Below are positions 1 to 7,458 of a stretch of 23,255 bases of DNA, one piece after another. The stretch is taken from the NCBI GenBank assembly GCA_002428325.1, contig DIVR01000041.1, positions 1 through 23,255 on the forward strand, written 5' to 3'. Within the stretch, counting starts at the first letter, position 1. Every line of letters begins with the position of its first letter. This stretch comes from a bacterium UBP4_UBA6127. Lineage in GTDB: Bacteria; UBP4; UBA4092. The translations under genes were made by a program, and so were the position numbers. The notes beneath the pieces are model-generated. The model searched no databases and was not told the DNA's origin. It saw nothing but the letters and a program-made list of their open reading frames with translations.

Positions 1-647
1 GACCTTCCGGCGGCTGTCTCCCTGAGAAATACCTGGATACCCCCATTGATTATGAAACCCTTACCAAGCTGGGAGCCATGATGGGTTCCGGCGGGTTGAT
101 TGTCATGGATGAAGATTCCTGTATGGTGAATGTGGCCCGGTTCTTCCTGGAATTTGTAGTAGATGAATCTTGTGGTAAATGTCCTCCCTGCCGGGTAGGT
201 ACCCGTCAGATGCATGCTATTTTAGAGCGTATTTGCAACGGGCAGGGCAAGATGGACGATTTGGAAAAACTGGAAGAATTGGCCAATATGTGCCGGGAAG
301 CCAGCCTTTGTGGATTGGGACAGACAGCTCCCAACCCGGTGTTAAGCACCTTGAGGCATTTCCGGGATGAATATGTTGCCCATATCCAGGAAAAACGGTG
401 TCCGGCCAAAGTCTGCAAAGCCTTATTAGAGTTCCGTATCAATGAAGAAAAATGCGTAGGTTGCAGCCTTTGTTCCCGTGCCTGTCCGACCAACACCATC
501 TTTAAACGGACTGATGCCAAGAAATATTACATTGTCGAAGAGAAATGCATCCGATGCGGTGCCTGTTTAGATGCCTGTAAATTTGATTCGGTGTATAAAT
601 TGACAGGACCGGATGCCAAACTTGCGGAGGTGGTGGAGAATGCCTAA
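1..647 (+). CDS. hydB: NuoF/HydB-like NADH-binding diaphorase subunit of NiFe hydrogenase (5' partial)
   Basis: C-terminal part of a NuoF/HoxF/HydB-type subunit; the frame is already open at the window edge, so the flavin and NADH domain lies mostly upstream. The protein would pass electrons between NAD(H)/FMN and the Fe-S chain of the cytoplasmic hydrogenase. Visible parts are the glycine-rich GAMMGSGG stretch, the N3-type cluster motif ESCGKCPPCR with a later Cys in SLCGLGQ, and a C-terminal extension with two 4Fe-4S ferredoxin motifs (CVGCSLCSRACP and CIRCGACLDAC). The ferredoxin tail is typical of HydB of bifurcating hydrogenases and is absent from Nqo1/NuoF of complex I. The stop overlaps the next gene by 8 bp (640-647), indicating coupling. 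Identity is very likely; whether to call it hydB or hoxF is a naming choice. Confidence 0.93.
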   Translation, partial: PSGGCLPEKYLDTPIDYETLTKLGAMMGSGGLIVMDEDSCMVNVARFFLEFVVDESCGKCPPCRVGTRQMHAILERICNGQGKMDDLEKLEELANMCREASLCGLGQTAPNPVLSTLRHFRDEYVAHIQEKRCPAKVCKALLEFRINEEKCVGCSLCSRACPTNTIFKRTDAKKYYIVEEKCIRCGACLDACKFDSVYKLTGPDAKLAEVVENA

Positions 648-2829
648 GAACGATACCTCGCCTGAAATCAAGCTGACCATAAATAGCAAAGAATGCTCGG
701 GGCATGAGGGCCAGACCATCCTTGAGATTGCCAATGATAATGGCGTCTATATCCCGACTCTTTGCTACCTGAAATCCCTCACCCCGATGGGGTCCTGCCG
801 AATGTGTGTGGTGGAAGTGGAAGGAATGCGTAAACCCGTGACCTCCTGCACCACTCCGGCAGCCAACGGGATGGTGGTACATAGTAATACCGAGAAACTC
901 CAGACGATGCGGCGGATGATCCTGGAACTTCTCTTCTCTGAAAGGAACCATTTCTGCCCCTTCTGTGAGATGTCGGGCGGTGATTGCGAACTTCAGAATA
1001 AAGCCTATGAAAACAAGATGGACCATATCCGGTACCCGTATTTATTTCCGGATTTATCAGTGGACAGTTCCCATCCTTATTTTGTCCTTGACCATAACCG
1101 GTGCATTCTCTGCGCCCGGTGTGTCCGTTATTGCGATGAAGTGGAAGGGGTGCATACCCTGGATTTAGGATTCCGGGGACATAATGCCATGGTGGTTGTC
1201 GATTTAAATCAACCTTTTAGTGAATCGAGTTGCACTTCCTGCGGCGGTTGTGTTCAAGCCTGTCCGACCGGTGCCCTCTTTAACAAGCTCAGTTCTTTCC
1301 GGGGTAAGACCAAGGACTGCCAGATGACCCCAAGCATTTGCCAGCAATGCTCTCTCGGCTGCGGCATCGAAGTTTATACCCGAGGAAATCACCTGGTCAA
1401 CATTGACGGAGATGAATCTTCAAAGGTAAACCATGGACATCTGTGCAACAAGGGCCGATATGAACCCCTCTTAAACCATAAATCCCGGATTCTTCGTCCG
1501 GCGGTGGTCCATCAGGGCGCCTCCATTGAATTTTCCTGGGATAAGGCGTTGGACCATATTTCATATCGCCTTAAACGGCTGAAAGCCAAAGATCCCAATT
1601 CGATTTATGCATATATTTCCCCGAAGATGACCAATGAAGCTATCTTCAGTTTCATGCATTTCTTCCGGAATATTATTGGAACCTCCAATGCGTATCTGTT
1701 TGGGAGTTACCAGTATAATACCTTTGCTCAGGCTTTAAACAAACCCAATACCGAGTATTCGGTGTTGAACATGGAATCAGATATGAGCCGGCTGGATGAT
1801 TCTGATTGCATCATCCTGATGGGAGCCGATCCCGGCAAGACTCATAAGGTTCTAGCCTCCCGGGTGCGGTCCCGGATTCGCCAACAGAAGGCTAAACTTA
1901 TTATCATTAATGACAATAAGTCTCAGCTGGATGATATGGCGGATATTCATGTGACCCTCCATACCGGAACCGATGGGACCCTTTTGAATTCCCTGATTTC
2001 CCTGGATTTGACTTCTCCCTCATCGAAACAGCAGGTTGAACTGCCGTATTCGCTTCGGGAAGAATTTAACCAATACACCCCTGAATATGCTGAAAAGGTA
2101 ACCGGGATTTCCTGGGATAAGATTGTTCAAATATCCAAGATGATTTCCCGCGCCAAAGATCCGGTCTTTGTTTTCGGCCGAGGATTGGCAAAACAGAATA
2201 ATCCCCAGCTTTTCCAGACGCTGATTAATTTTATTCGCCAGGTTGGCCGGATTCAGAATGGAAAACTGCCCATTCTGGGCCTTCGCCACGGAGCTAATGC
2301 CCGGGGTGCTTTTGAAATTGATATGATGATGCGGCAGGAAATCGGCGGAGCTCCCGAAGATTTCTCCGTCCGTCTCCTGGAAAAAGTGAATGCCGAAGAT
2401 GCTAAATTCCTGTTCCTGGCCTTGGGTGATGATGAATTACCCTTCCTGGATAAGGATATCCAGAAAATGGGCCAGATGGATTTCCTGGTAGTTCAGTCCA
2501 GCTATCCCAGTGATGCCTTGAATCATGCGGAAGTTATCCTGCCCAGCCCTGTCTGGTATGAAAAGACCGGGACTATGGGCAATGCCCTGGGACAGAAACA
2601 GGCCTTAACCCCTGTCTTTGAACCCCAGAATCAGATTCCCCAGGAATGGGAAGTGTTTGCGGAACTCGCCAAACGGTTTACGGGGGATAAATCCACTTTA
2701 AGCATTGAACAGACCCAGGCAAAACTGGAAGAAATTCAGACTGCTTACCGGGCAAAATTTGCTCCGGTCAATGTGGATGCCATTCCATTCCAATGCGTCT
2801 CATTCCCGGAAACGGAGGAAGGAAGATAA
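640..2829 (+). CDS. hydA: NuoG/HydA-like iron-sulfur subunit with non-catalytic molybdopterin-type domain
   Basis: 729-residue electron-transfer subunit linking diaphorase and hydrogenase modules. The ATG at 640 is chosen because GGAGG (626-630) precedes it at good spacing and it overlaps hydB in the usual coupled way; an in-frame upstream start at 613 has no such site. Clusters in order: 2Fe-2S (C42, C53, C56, C70), His-Cys3 4Fe-4S (H104, C106, C109, C116), ferredoxin pair (C155/C158/C161/C165 and C198/C201/C204/C208), then a NuoG-type 4Fe-4S (C234, C237, C241, C269) opening a molybdopterin-oxidoreductase-like domain. Where formate dehydrogenases have Sec/Cys-His-Ala-Pro-Thr, this protein has GSYQYNT, so no metal ligand is seen, and the C-terminal MGD-binding domain appears to be missing. 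It is therefore probably structural or electron-conducting, not a formate dehydrogenase. Cyanobacterial HoxU, by comparison, has only about the first 240 residues. Confidence 0.9.
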   Translation: MPKNDTSPEIKLTINSKECSGHEGQTILEIANDNGVYIPTLCYLKSLTPMGSCRMCVVEVEGMRKPVTSCTTPAANGMVVHSNTEKLQTMRRMILELLFSERNHFCPFCEMSGGDCELQNKAYENKMDHIRYPYLFPDLSVDSSHPYFVLDHNRCILCARCVRYCDEVEGVHTLDLGFRGHNAMVVVDLNQPFSESSCTSCGGCVQACPTGALFNKLSSFRGKTKDCQMTPSICQQCSLGCGIEVYTRGNHLVNIDGDESSKVNHGHLCNKGRYEPLLNHKSRILRPAVVHQGASIEFSWDKALDHISYRLKRLKAKDPNSIYAYISPKMTNEAIFSFMHFFRNIIGTSNAYLFGSYQYNTFAQALNKPNTEYSVLNMESDMSRLDDSDCIILMGADPGKTHKVLASRVRSRIRQQKAKLIIINDNKSQLDDMADIHVTLHTGTDGTLLNSLISLDLTSPSSKQQVELPYSLREEFNQYTPEYAEKVTGISWDKIVQISKMISRAKDPVFVFGRGLAKQNNPQLFQTLINFIRQVGRIQNGKLPILGLRHGANARGAFEIDMMMRQEIGGAPEDFSVRLLEKVNAEDAKFLFLALGDDELPFLDKDIQKMGQMDFLVVQSSYPSDALNHAEVILPSPVWYEKTGTMGNALGQKQALTPVFEPQNQIPQEWEVFAELAKRFTGDKSTLSIEQTQAKLEEIQTAYRAKFAPVNVDAIPFQCVSFPETEEGR

Positions 2830-2832
2830 ATT

Positions 2833-3372
2833 ATGGCCGCGAAGGTTAAAGTCGCTACCGTCTGGCTGGGAGGTTGTTCGGGCTGTCATATGTCCTTTTT
2901 GGACTTGGATGAAAGGCTCGTTGAACTGGCTGGATTGATTGAAATTGTTGCCAGTCCCATTGTCGATGTTAAAGAAATCCCTCCTGTGGATGTCGGCATT
3001 GTCGAAGGGGCTGTCTGTAATAAAGAGAATGAAGAAGTGCTTCTGCATATGCGGAAGCAGTGTAAAATCCTGGTGGCTATCGGGGATTGCGCCGCTTATG
3101 CCGGGGTTCCCGCCATGCGGAATCAGTTTAAGCGGGAAGATGTCCTGGATCGGGCGTATGTGGATGCTGAATCCACCCTGATTGGGGAAATTCCCCATTC
3201 TGCCGAAGTGCCGGAACTGATGAAAAAAGTTAAGGCCATTAAAGATGTGGTTAAAGTGGATGCTTATATTCCCGGATGTCCTCCCAGCGCCGATGATATT
3301 TATTATGCTCTGACTGAATTGCTGGCAGGCCGTATCCCGGAATGGCCGGAAGGCATGCTCCACTTTGATTAA
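2833..3372 (+). CDS. hoxY: NiFe hydrogenase small subunit (HoxY/HydS type)
   Basis: 179 residues, the short cytoplasmic form without a Tat signal or medial/distal cluster domain. It holds the proximal 4Fe-4S cluster that takes electrons from the NiFe site. Probable ligands are C15 and C18 in WLGGCSGCHMSFLDLD, C86 in GDCA and C149 in PGCPP; the first motif is characteristic of group 3 HoxY-type subunits. Start ATG 2833 follows a GGAGGAAGGAAG tract that overlaps the hydA stop, leaving only 3 nt between the genes. It is read in the operon hydB-hydA-hoxY-hoxH. Group 3 membership (NAD-linked family 3d or a close bifurcating relative) is inferred from the partner subunits; a tree would settle it. 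Confidence 0.95.
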   Translation: MAAKVKVATVWLGGCSGCHMSFLDLDERLVELAGLIEIVASPIVDVKEIPPVDVGIVEGAVCNKENEEVLLHMRKQCKILVAIGDCAAYAGVPAMRNQFKREDVLDRAYVDAESTLIGEIPHSAEVPELMKKVKAIKDVVKVDAYIPGCPPSADDIYYALTELLAGRIPEWPEGMLHFD

Positions 3373-3392
3373 AAATAAGGAGAAAGGCCATC

Positions 3393-4817
3393 ATGAGTAA
3401 TACCATTACCATAAATCCAGTGACCCGAATCGAGGGCCACGCTAAAATTACCATCCATCTGGATGAACAGAAAAAAGTCCGGGATGCCCGGTTCCATGTG
3501 GTGGAATTCCGCGGGTTTGAAAAATTCTGCGAAGGCCGCCATTTCTCAGAGATGCCGGCTATTACGGCTCGAATCTGCGGCATTTGCCCGGTCAGCCATT
3601 TACTGGCATCCTCCAAAGCCGGAGATGCCATCCTGGGAGTGGAAATCCCCCAGACGGCCCGGATGCTGCGGGAATTAATGCATATGGGACAGTTGGTCCA
3701 GTCCCATGCCTTGAGTTTCTTCCATCTTTCAGCGCCGGATATGCTGTTGGGATGGGATTCTGATCCGGCCACCCGAAATATCATGGGCTTGATTGAAAAA
3801 GACCCGGCTACTGCCATAAAAGGTGTAAAACTCCGTAAATTCGGGCAGGAAGTCATTAAGGCCGTTGCCGGTAAGAAAATCCATCCGGAATTCACCATTG
3901 CCGGCGGGGTCAATAAACCCCTGGACCCGGTGCTTCGGGACCAGCTCCTGAAGGGGATTCCGGAAGCTTTGGAAATCACCCAGTTTGCCATTGAACTCCT
4001 GAAGAATTATATGAAAGACAATAAGGAGATGGTGGATACCTTTGCCAATTTCAACTCCAATTTCATGGGGTTGGTAACCTCTGACGGCGGGTTGGAACAT
4101 TATGACGGCAAACTCCGGATTGTGGATACTGCCGGGCAGGTCCTGGTGGACCAGGTGGACCCATCCAAATATCTGGATATTATTGCGGAAGCGACCGAGG
4201 ACTGGTCTTACCTAAAATTCCCCTTCTTCAAGGATAAAGGTTATCCTGAGGGAGGATATCGGGTCGGTCCTCTGGCGCGATTGAATGCTGTCGATAAGAT
4301 TGGGACTCCCCTGGCTCAGAAGGAATGGGAACATTGGGATTCCATGAATGGCGGAACCCAGCATTCTTCTTTCTATTACCATTATGCCCGGTTGATTGAA
4401 GCTCTCTTCGGCTTGGAAAAAATCCAGATGCTGCTTTCGAGTGAAGATATCCTGGGCCAGAATATTGTGGCCTCGGGTTTCCCGAAAAACGAAGAAGGGG
4501 TCGGTTGCATTGAAGCCCCCCGCGGTACTCTTTTCCACCATTACTGGGTCGATAAAGCCGGTCGAATCGAGAAAGTCAACCTGATTGTGGCCACCGGCCA
4601 TAATAACCTGGCGATGAATGCCGCTGTTAAAGCGATTGCTGAACAGTATGTGGATGGAGAAAATGTTAAGGAAGGCATGCTCAATCGGGTGGAAGCCGCT
4701 ATCCGCTGCTATGACCCCTGCCTTTCCTGTTCCACCCATGCCATCGGCCAGATGCCCATGGAAGTCAGTATCAAAAATTCTGATGGGGAAACCGTTAAAA
4801 AATTAAACAGAGACTAA
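3393..4817 (+). CDS. hoxH: NiFe hydrogenase large catalytic subunit (HoxH/HydL type)
   Basis: 474 residues; carries the NiFe(CN)2CO centre that oxidises or produces H2. The L1 motif RICGICPVSH gives C62 and C65, and the L2 motif DPCLSCSTH gives C443 and C446. The N-terminal ITINPVTRIEGHAK is the usual large-subunit opening. Protein continues 25 residues after H449; in this family the tail is removed by a dedicated endopeptidase after nickel insertion, so the M52 protease encoded at 7001 is the likely processing enzyme. Start ATG 3393 is preceded by AAGGAGAAAGG. The gene is last in the hydrogenase operon and is followed after 24 nt by a strong terminator. Assignment is secure; the physiological direction (H2 uptake or evolution) cannot be read from the sequence. 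Confidence 0.96.
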   Translation: MSNTITINPVTRIEGHAKITIHLDEQKKVRDARFHVVEFRGFEKFCEGRHFSEMPAITARICGICPVSHLLASSKAGDAILGVEIPQTARMLRELMHMGQLVQSHALSFFHLSAPDMLLGWDSDPATRNIMGLIEKDPATAIKGVKLRKFGQEVIKAVAGKKIHPEFTIAGGVNKPLDPVLRDQLLKGIPEALEITQFAIELLKNYMKDNKEMVDTFANFNSNFMGLVTSDGGLEHYDGKLRIVDTAGQVLVDQVDPSKYLDIIAEATEDWSYLKFPFFKDKGYPEGGYRVGPLARLNAVDKIGTPLAQKEWEHWDSMNGGTQHSSFYYHYARLIEALFGLEKIQMLLSSEDILGQNIVASGFPKNEEGVGCIEAPRGTLFHHYWVDKAGRIEKVNLIVATGHNNLAMNAAVKAIAEQYVDGENVKEGMLNRVEAAIRCYDPCLSCSTHAIGQMPMEVSIKNSDGETVKKLNRD

Positions 4818-4841
4818 TTGAGATAATTTTCTGAGTGAATT

Positions 4842-4884
4842 AAAAAGCCCGCCGGCTCTTCACCAAGCCGGCGGGCTTTTTTTT
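4842..4884 (+). terminator. Rho-independent terminator of the hydrogenase operon
   Basis: Perfect GC-rich hairpin: AGCCCGCCGGCT (4846-4857) pairs with AGCCGGCGGGCT (4866-4877) around an 8-nt loop, flanked by an A-run on the left and eight T residues (4877-4884) on the right. It closes the hydrogenase operon and isolates it from the AT-rich cassette downstream. The flanking A-run means it could also work on the minus strand. Confidence 0.95.
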
Positions 4885-4965
4885 GTTTATTACTTTTCCC
4901 TTGCATAAAGAGACTATAGGAATACGATGGTTTTCAATTTCTGAATGAAATTCACCTAAGGATTA

Positions 4966-4994
4966 TAGACAAAACATATTCATATAAATATAAT
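4966..4994 (+). promoter_or_regulatory. Sigma-70-type promoter of the tcmP cassette
   Basis: TAGACA (4966-4971, five of six to TTGACA) and a perfect TATAAT (4989-4994) are separated by exactly 17 nt, giving a predicted transcript start near 5001 and a leader of about 30 nt. ATAGAC at 4965-4970 and GTCTAT at 5005-5010 form a short inverted repeat around the promoter that could be an operator; this last point is speculative. The cassette therefore appears to be transcribed independently of the hydrogenase operon. Confidence 0.6.
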
Positions 4995-5031
4995 ACGTTC
5001 TAATAGTCTATCTGTAAATAAGAAGGGTTTG

Positions 5032-6162
5032 ATGGTGGTTAAATTTCATGATGCGCCATTTGATGATGCGACTCAAGTAAAGTTGGAAATATTTCGCAGG
5101 TATTTACAAGTATGGATTTCTATCTTTATGAGATTGGGAGTAAAGCAAATATGTATATATGACTTTTTTGCTGGTCCTGGGTATGATTCAGAAGGAAACC
5201 CAGGTTCTCCTGTTATGATAGTGGAGGAAGTTAAAAAAGCCTGTGTTCATTTGAAACAGAACCTTATAGAAAACAATATATATATGGTTTTTAATGATGT
5301 TGATAAATATTACTATTCCAAGTTGCAAGAAAATATTAGTTCAAAAACCTGTAGCAAAAAATGTTGCAGAGTGGAATTTCTTAATTTATCTTTTGAAAAG
5401 GCACTTGAATTAAAGTTGCCAGAGATTAGGAACAATAAAACTGCCAATTTAATTATTTTAGATCAATTTGGGGTGAAGCATATTACACCAGATATTGTGA
5501 GGATATTAGCTGATTGTGAGAAAACAGATATTCTTTTTTTTATTTCTTCATCATTTATTAGAAGATTTTATTCCCAACCTGAAATAAAAAAATATTTTAA
5601 TGTTGATGAAAATTTCTTACATAAAACCAGTCCTAAAACAATTCATCGTGATATATGTGGCTATTATAAAGATCAATTGAAAGACATTGGATATAACATG
5701 GTTCCTTTTTCAATTAAAAAAGGGAGTAATGTGTATGGTGTAATATTTGGTTCAAGCCATATTCTGGGTTTGGATAGATTTATTGATTTATGTTGGAATA
5801 TTGATCCTCAAGGGGGAGAAGCTAACTACAATATAGATAATACGATTAGTTATGATGAAAATGTATTGCCTAGCTTTGAAGATGGTAAGATAAGTTTATT
5901 TCAGAAACAGTTGTTGGAATTTATACAAAGTGATAAACCTGATAATCATATGCTATATAAATACTGTCTTTTATGCGGAATTGCCCCTCGTATAATGTGC
6001 CCACAATTAAAGCAATTACAAAAAGAAAAAGAGATAACGGTATGGGATATAAATAAGAACCAGCCAGCCCGGAAAAATTCTTTCTATCTGAGTTATGATA
6101 ACTATCGTAACAAACAACCTGTAGTCAGATATTACAGAGGAGAAACCCATGGGCATAAGTAA
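5032..6162 (+). CDS. tcmP: TcmP-like three-Cys-motif partner protein (SAM-binding Rossmann fold)
   Basis: 376 residues resembling the three-Cys-motif partner protein family, which is named for co-occurrence with three-Cys-motif proteins; no biochemical role is established to my knowledge. The N-terminus (FHDAPFDDATQVKLEIFRRY) matches the family opening. DFFAGPG (44-50) resembles SAM-binding motif I, FNDVD (87-91) supplies the acidic end of strand 2, and DQFG (144-147) sits where methyltransferases carry motif IV; an aminomethylating or methylating activity is therefore possible but only inferred. ATG 5032 follows AGAAGGG (5021-5027); a TTG at 5029 is a less likely start. The gene is strikingly AT-rich, with ATA and AGA codons, unlike its neighbours, which indicates recent transfer. 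It overlaps the next gene by 14 bp. Confidence 0.8.
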   Translation: MVVKFHDAPFDDATQVKLEIFRRYLQVWISIFMRLGVKQICIYDFFAGPGYDSEGNPGSPVMIVEEVKKACVHLKQNLIENNIYMVFNDVDKYYYSKLQENISSKTCSKKCCRVEFLNLSFEKALELKLPEIRNNKTANLIILDQFGVKHITPDIVRILADCEKTDILFFISSSFIRRFYSQPEIKKYFNVDENFLHKTSPKTIHRDICGYYKDQLKDIGYNMVPFSIKKGSNVYGVIFGSSHILGLDRFIDLCWNIDPQGGEANYNIDNTISYDENVLPSFEDGKISLFQKQLLEFIQSDKPDNHMLYKYCLLCGIAPRIMCPQLKQLQKEKEITVWDINKNQPARKNSFYLSYDNYRNKQPVVRYYRGETHGHK

Positions 6163-6874
6163 AATTGAATGGACTGAAGCTACTTGGAATCCGGTGACCG
6201 GATGCACTAAGGTTAGTTCTGGATGTCTCAATTGTTATGCGGAGCGAATGGCGAAGCGTCTTCAGGCCATGGGACATCCCAGTTATTTAAATGGGTTTGA
6301 TATTACCTGCCATGAACACCTTCTGGAATTACCATTAACCTGGCGAAAACCTAAAATGATTTTCGTTAATTCAATGAGTGATTTATTCCATGAATCTATA
6401 CCCGATGAATTTATTATTAAAGTATTCCAGGTTATGAACCAGGCCCATTGGCATACTTTCCAGGTCTTAACTAAAAGAGCCGAAAGGTTGCAAGAATTAT
6501 CTGCGGTTCTACCCTGGACTCGGAATATATGGATGGGTGTGACGGTTGAAAATCAAAGGTATGTTAACCGAATCAATAATCTGAAGGAATCTGCAGCCTT
6601 CACCAAGTTTATTTCTATGGAACCCTTAATCGGTCCCATAGAAGATTTAGATCTCAGAGGGATTGACTGGGTCATAGTGGGAGGAGAATCCGGTCCGGGT
6701 TCCAGACCTATGGATAAACAGTGGGTGCTGGATATTCAGACTCAATGTGAGTTCGATAAGGCCGCATTTTTCTTTAAGCAATGGGGTGGAGTCAATAAGA
6801 AAAAAGCAGGCCGATTACTCCAGGGGAAAACCTGGGATGCAATGCCCAAACGGCTTGCTTTTGAGATGGGTTAA
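6149..6874 (+). CDS. DUF5131 / phage Gp37-Gp68 family three-Cys-motif protein
   Basis: 241 residues of the DUF5131 (Gp37/Gp68) family, common in phages and mobile regions. The motif GCTKVSSGCLNCYAE places cysteines at 19, 26 and 29 (C-x6-C-x2-C followed by Tyr), which resembles the cluster-binding motif of radical-SAM-like enzymes such as spore photoproduct lyase, so a 4Fe-4S/SAM enzyme is plausible. Other conserved stretches are IEWTEATWNPVTGC, FVNSMSDLFHE, LTKRAERL, WMGVTVENQ and GGESGPGSRPM. ATG 6149 has AGAGGAGA (6136-6143) upstream and lies inside the end of tcmP, so translation is probably coupled. Composition is closer to the local genome than that of tcmP. Substrate unknown; DNA or nucleotide modification is one possibility suggested only by family context. 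Confidence 0.85.
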   Translation: MGISKIEWTEATWNPVTGCTKVSSGCLNCYAERMAKRLQAMGHPSYLNGFDITCHEHLLELPLTWRKPKMIFVNSMSDLFHESIPDEFIIKVFQVMNQAHWHTFQVLTKRAERLQELSAVLPWTRNIWMGVTVENQRYVNRINNLKESAAFTKFISMEPLIGPIEDLDLRGIDWVIVGGESGPGSRPMDKQWVLDIQTQCEFDKAAFFFKQWGGVNKKKAGRLLQGKTWDAMPKRLAFEMG

Positions 6875-6984
6875 TAGAATTATAAATCTTTGAACAAAGA
6901 TACTCTGCTTGATTAGTGGTTCAGTTATTCTGTCCTTCTTTTAGCTTTCAGTGGCCAGATCAGCTCATTCCCTTTTCTTTCTAA

Positions 6985-6993
6985 TGCTATAAT
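6985..6993 (+). promoter_or_regulatory. Extended -10 promoter, likely leaderless, of the hydrogenase protease gene
   Basis: TGCTATAAT is a perfect extended -10 element (TGnTATAAT). Its last base is only 7 nt before the ATG at 7001, so transcription would begin at or within a base or two of the start codon. No Shine-Dalgarno sequence lies between. No good -35 is seen, which is tolerated by extended -10 promoters. Confidence 0.6.
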
Positions 6994-7000
6994 TATCGCC

Positions 7001-7453
7001 ATGAAAACTGATAAAAAGATAAGAGTGATTGGATATGGAAATCCGACCCGGCGGGATGATCGGGTGGGGTGGTATGTTGTGGAAAAGCTGCAAGCGAAGC
7101 TGGGATATGAATCCCCGGTGGAATTACAAACGGTCCATCAGCTGGAAATAGAGTTGGCTGATGAGATATCCCATGATGAATTAGTGATTTTTGTGGATGC
7201 CCATGTCAGCGAAGAAGAAGACTGGAAACGAATCACTCCCTTAGAACCCGGATATGAGATGGGGGTGGTAACCCATCACCTGACTCCCACCAGCCTGATA
7301 GGCTTAACCAAAGCCCTTTATAATAAAGAACCCCAGGGAATCCTCTTTTCCGTCAAAGGCACTGATTTTAATTTCGGGGAAAACCTCTCCCCCCAAACCC
7401 AGAAATATGCCGATGAAGTGATTGAAGATATCCTGAAATATATTGGGAAGTAA
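7001..7453 (+). CDS. hoxW: Hydrogenase maturation endopeptidase (peptidase M52, HoxW/HybD family)
   Basis: 150 residues, normal length for the family. It trims the C-terminal tail of the NiFe large subunit once nickel is in place; here the expected substrate is the 25-residue tail of HoxH. The N-terminal GYGNPTRRDDRVG (residues 11-23) is the family signature, and nickel-sensing ligands in HybD correspond roughly to D19/D20, D66 (in VDAH) and H92/H93 (in HHLTP). The family usually has Gly after the paired Asp (DDG); here it is Arg (DDR). The gene has its own promoter and no ribosome binding site. It is separated from hoxH by the tcmP cassette, and its stop faces that of the methyltransferase at 7459 with a 5-bp gap. 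Confidence 0.9.
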   Translation: MKTDKKIRVIGYGNPTRRDDRVGWYVVEKLQAKLGYESPVELQTVHQLEIELADEISHDELVIFVDAHVSEEEDWKRITPLEPGYEMGVVTHHLTPTSLIGLTKALYNKEPQGILFSVKGTDFNFGENLSPQTQKYADEVIEDILKYIGK

Positions 7454-7458
7454 TCAGT

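Noticed and set aside
613..639. Upstream in-frame start for hydA at 613
   Set aside because: It would extend the overlap with hydB, adds a non-conserved MPNLRRWWR segment and lacks a ribosome binding site, whereas ATG 640 has GGAGG.
502..1026. 174-codon minus-strand frame over hydB/hydA
   Set aside because: Overlaps well-supported cluster-binding coding sequence and shows no conserved features.
3251..3991. 246-codon open frame on the minus strand over hoxY/hoxH
   Set aside because: It is antisense to two unmistakable hydrogenase genes, has no recognisable motif and no ribosome binding site; it is a by-product of codon bias.
6886..6901. ATCTTTG-AA-CAAAGAT palindrome after the DUF5131 gene as a terminator
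   Set aside because: Stem is AT-rich with a 2-nt loop and no T-run; termination there is doubtful.
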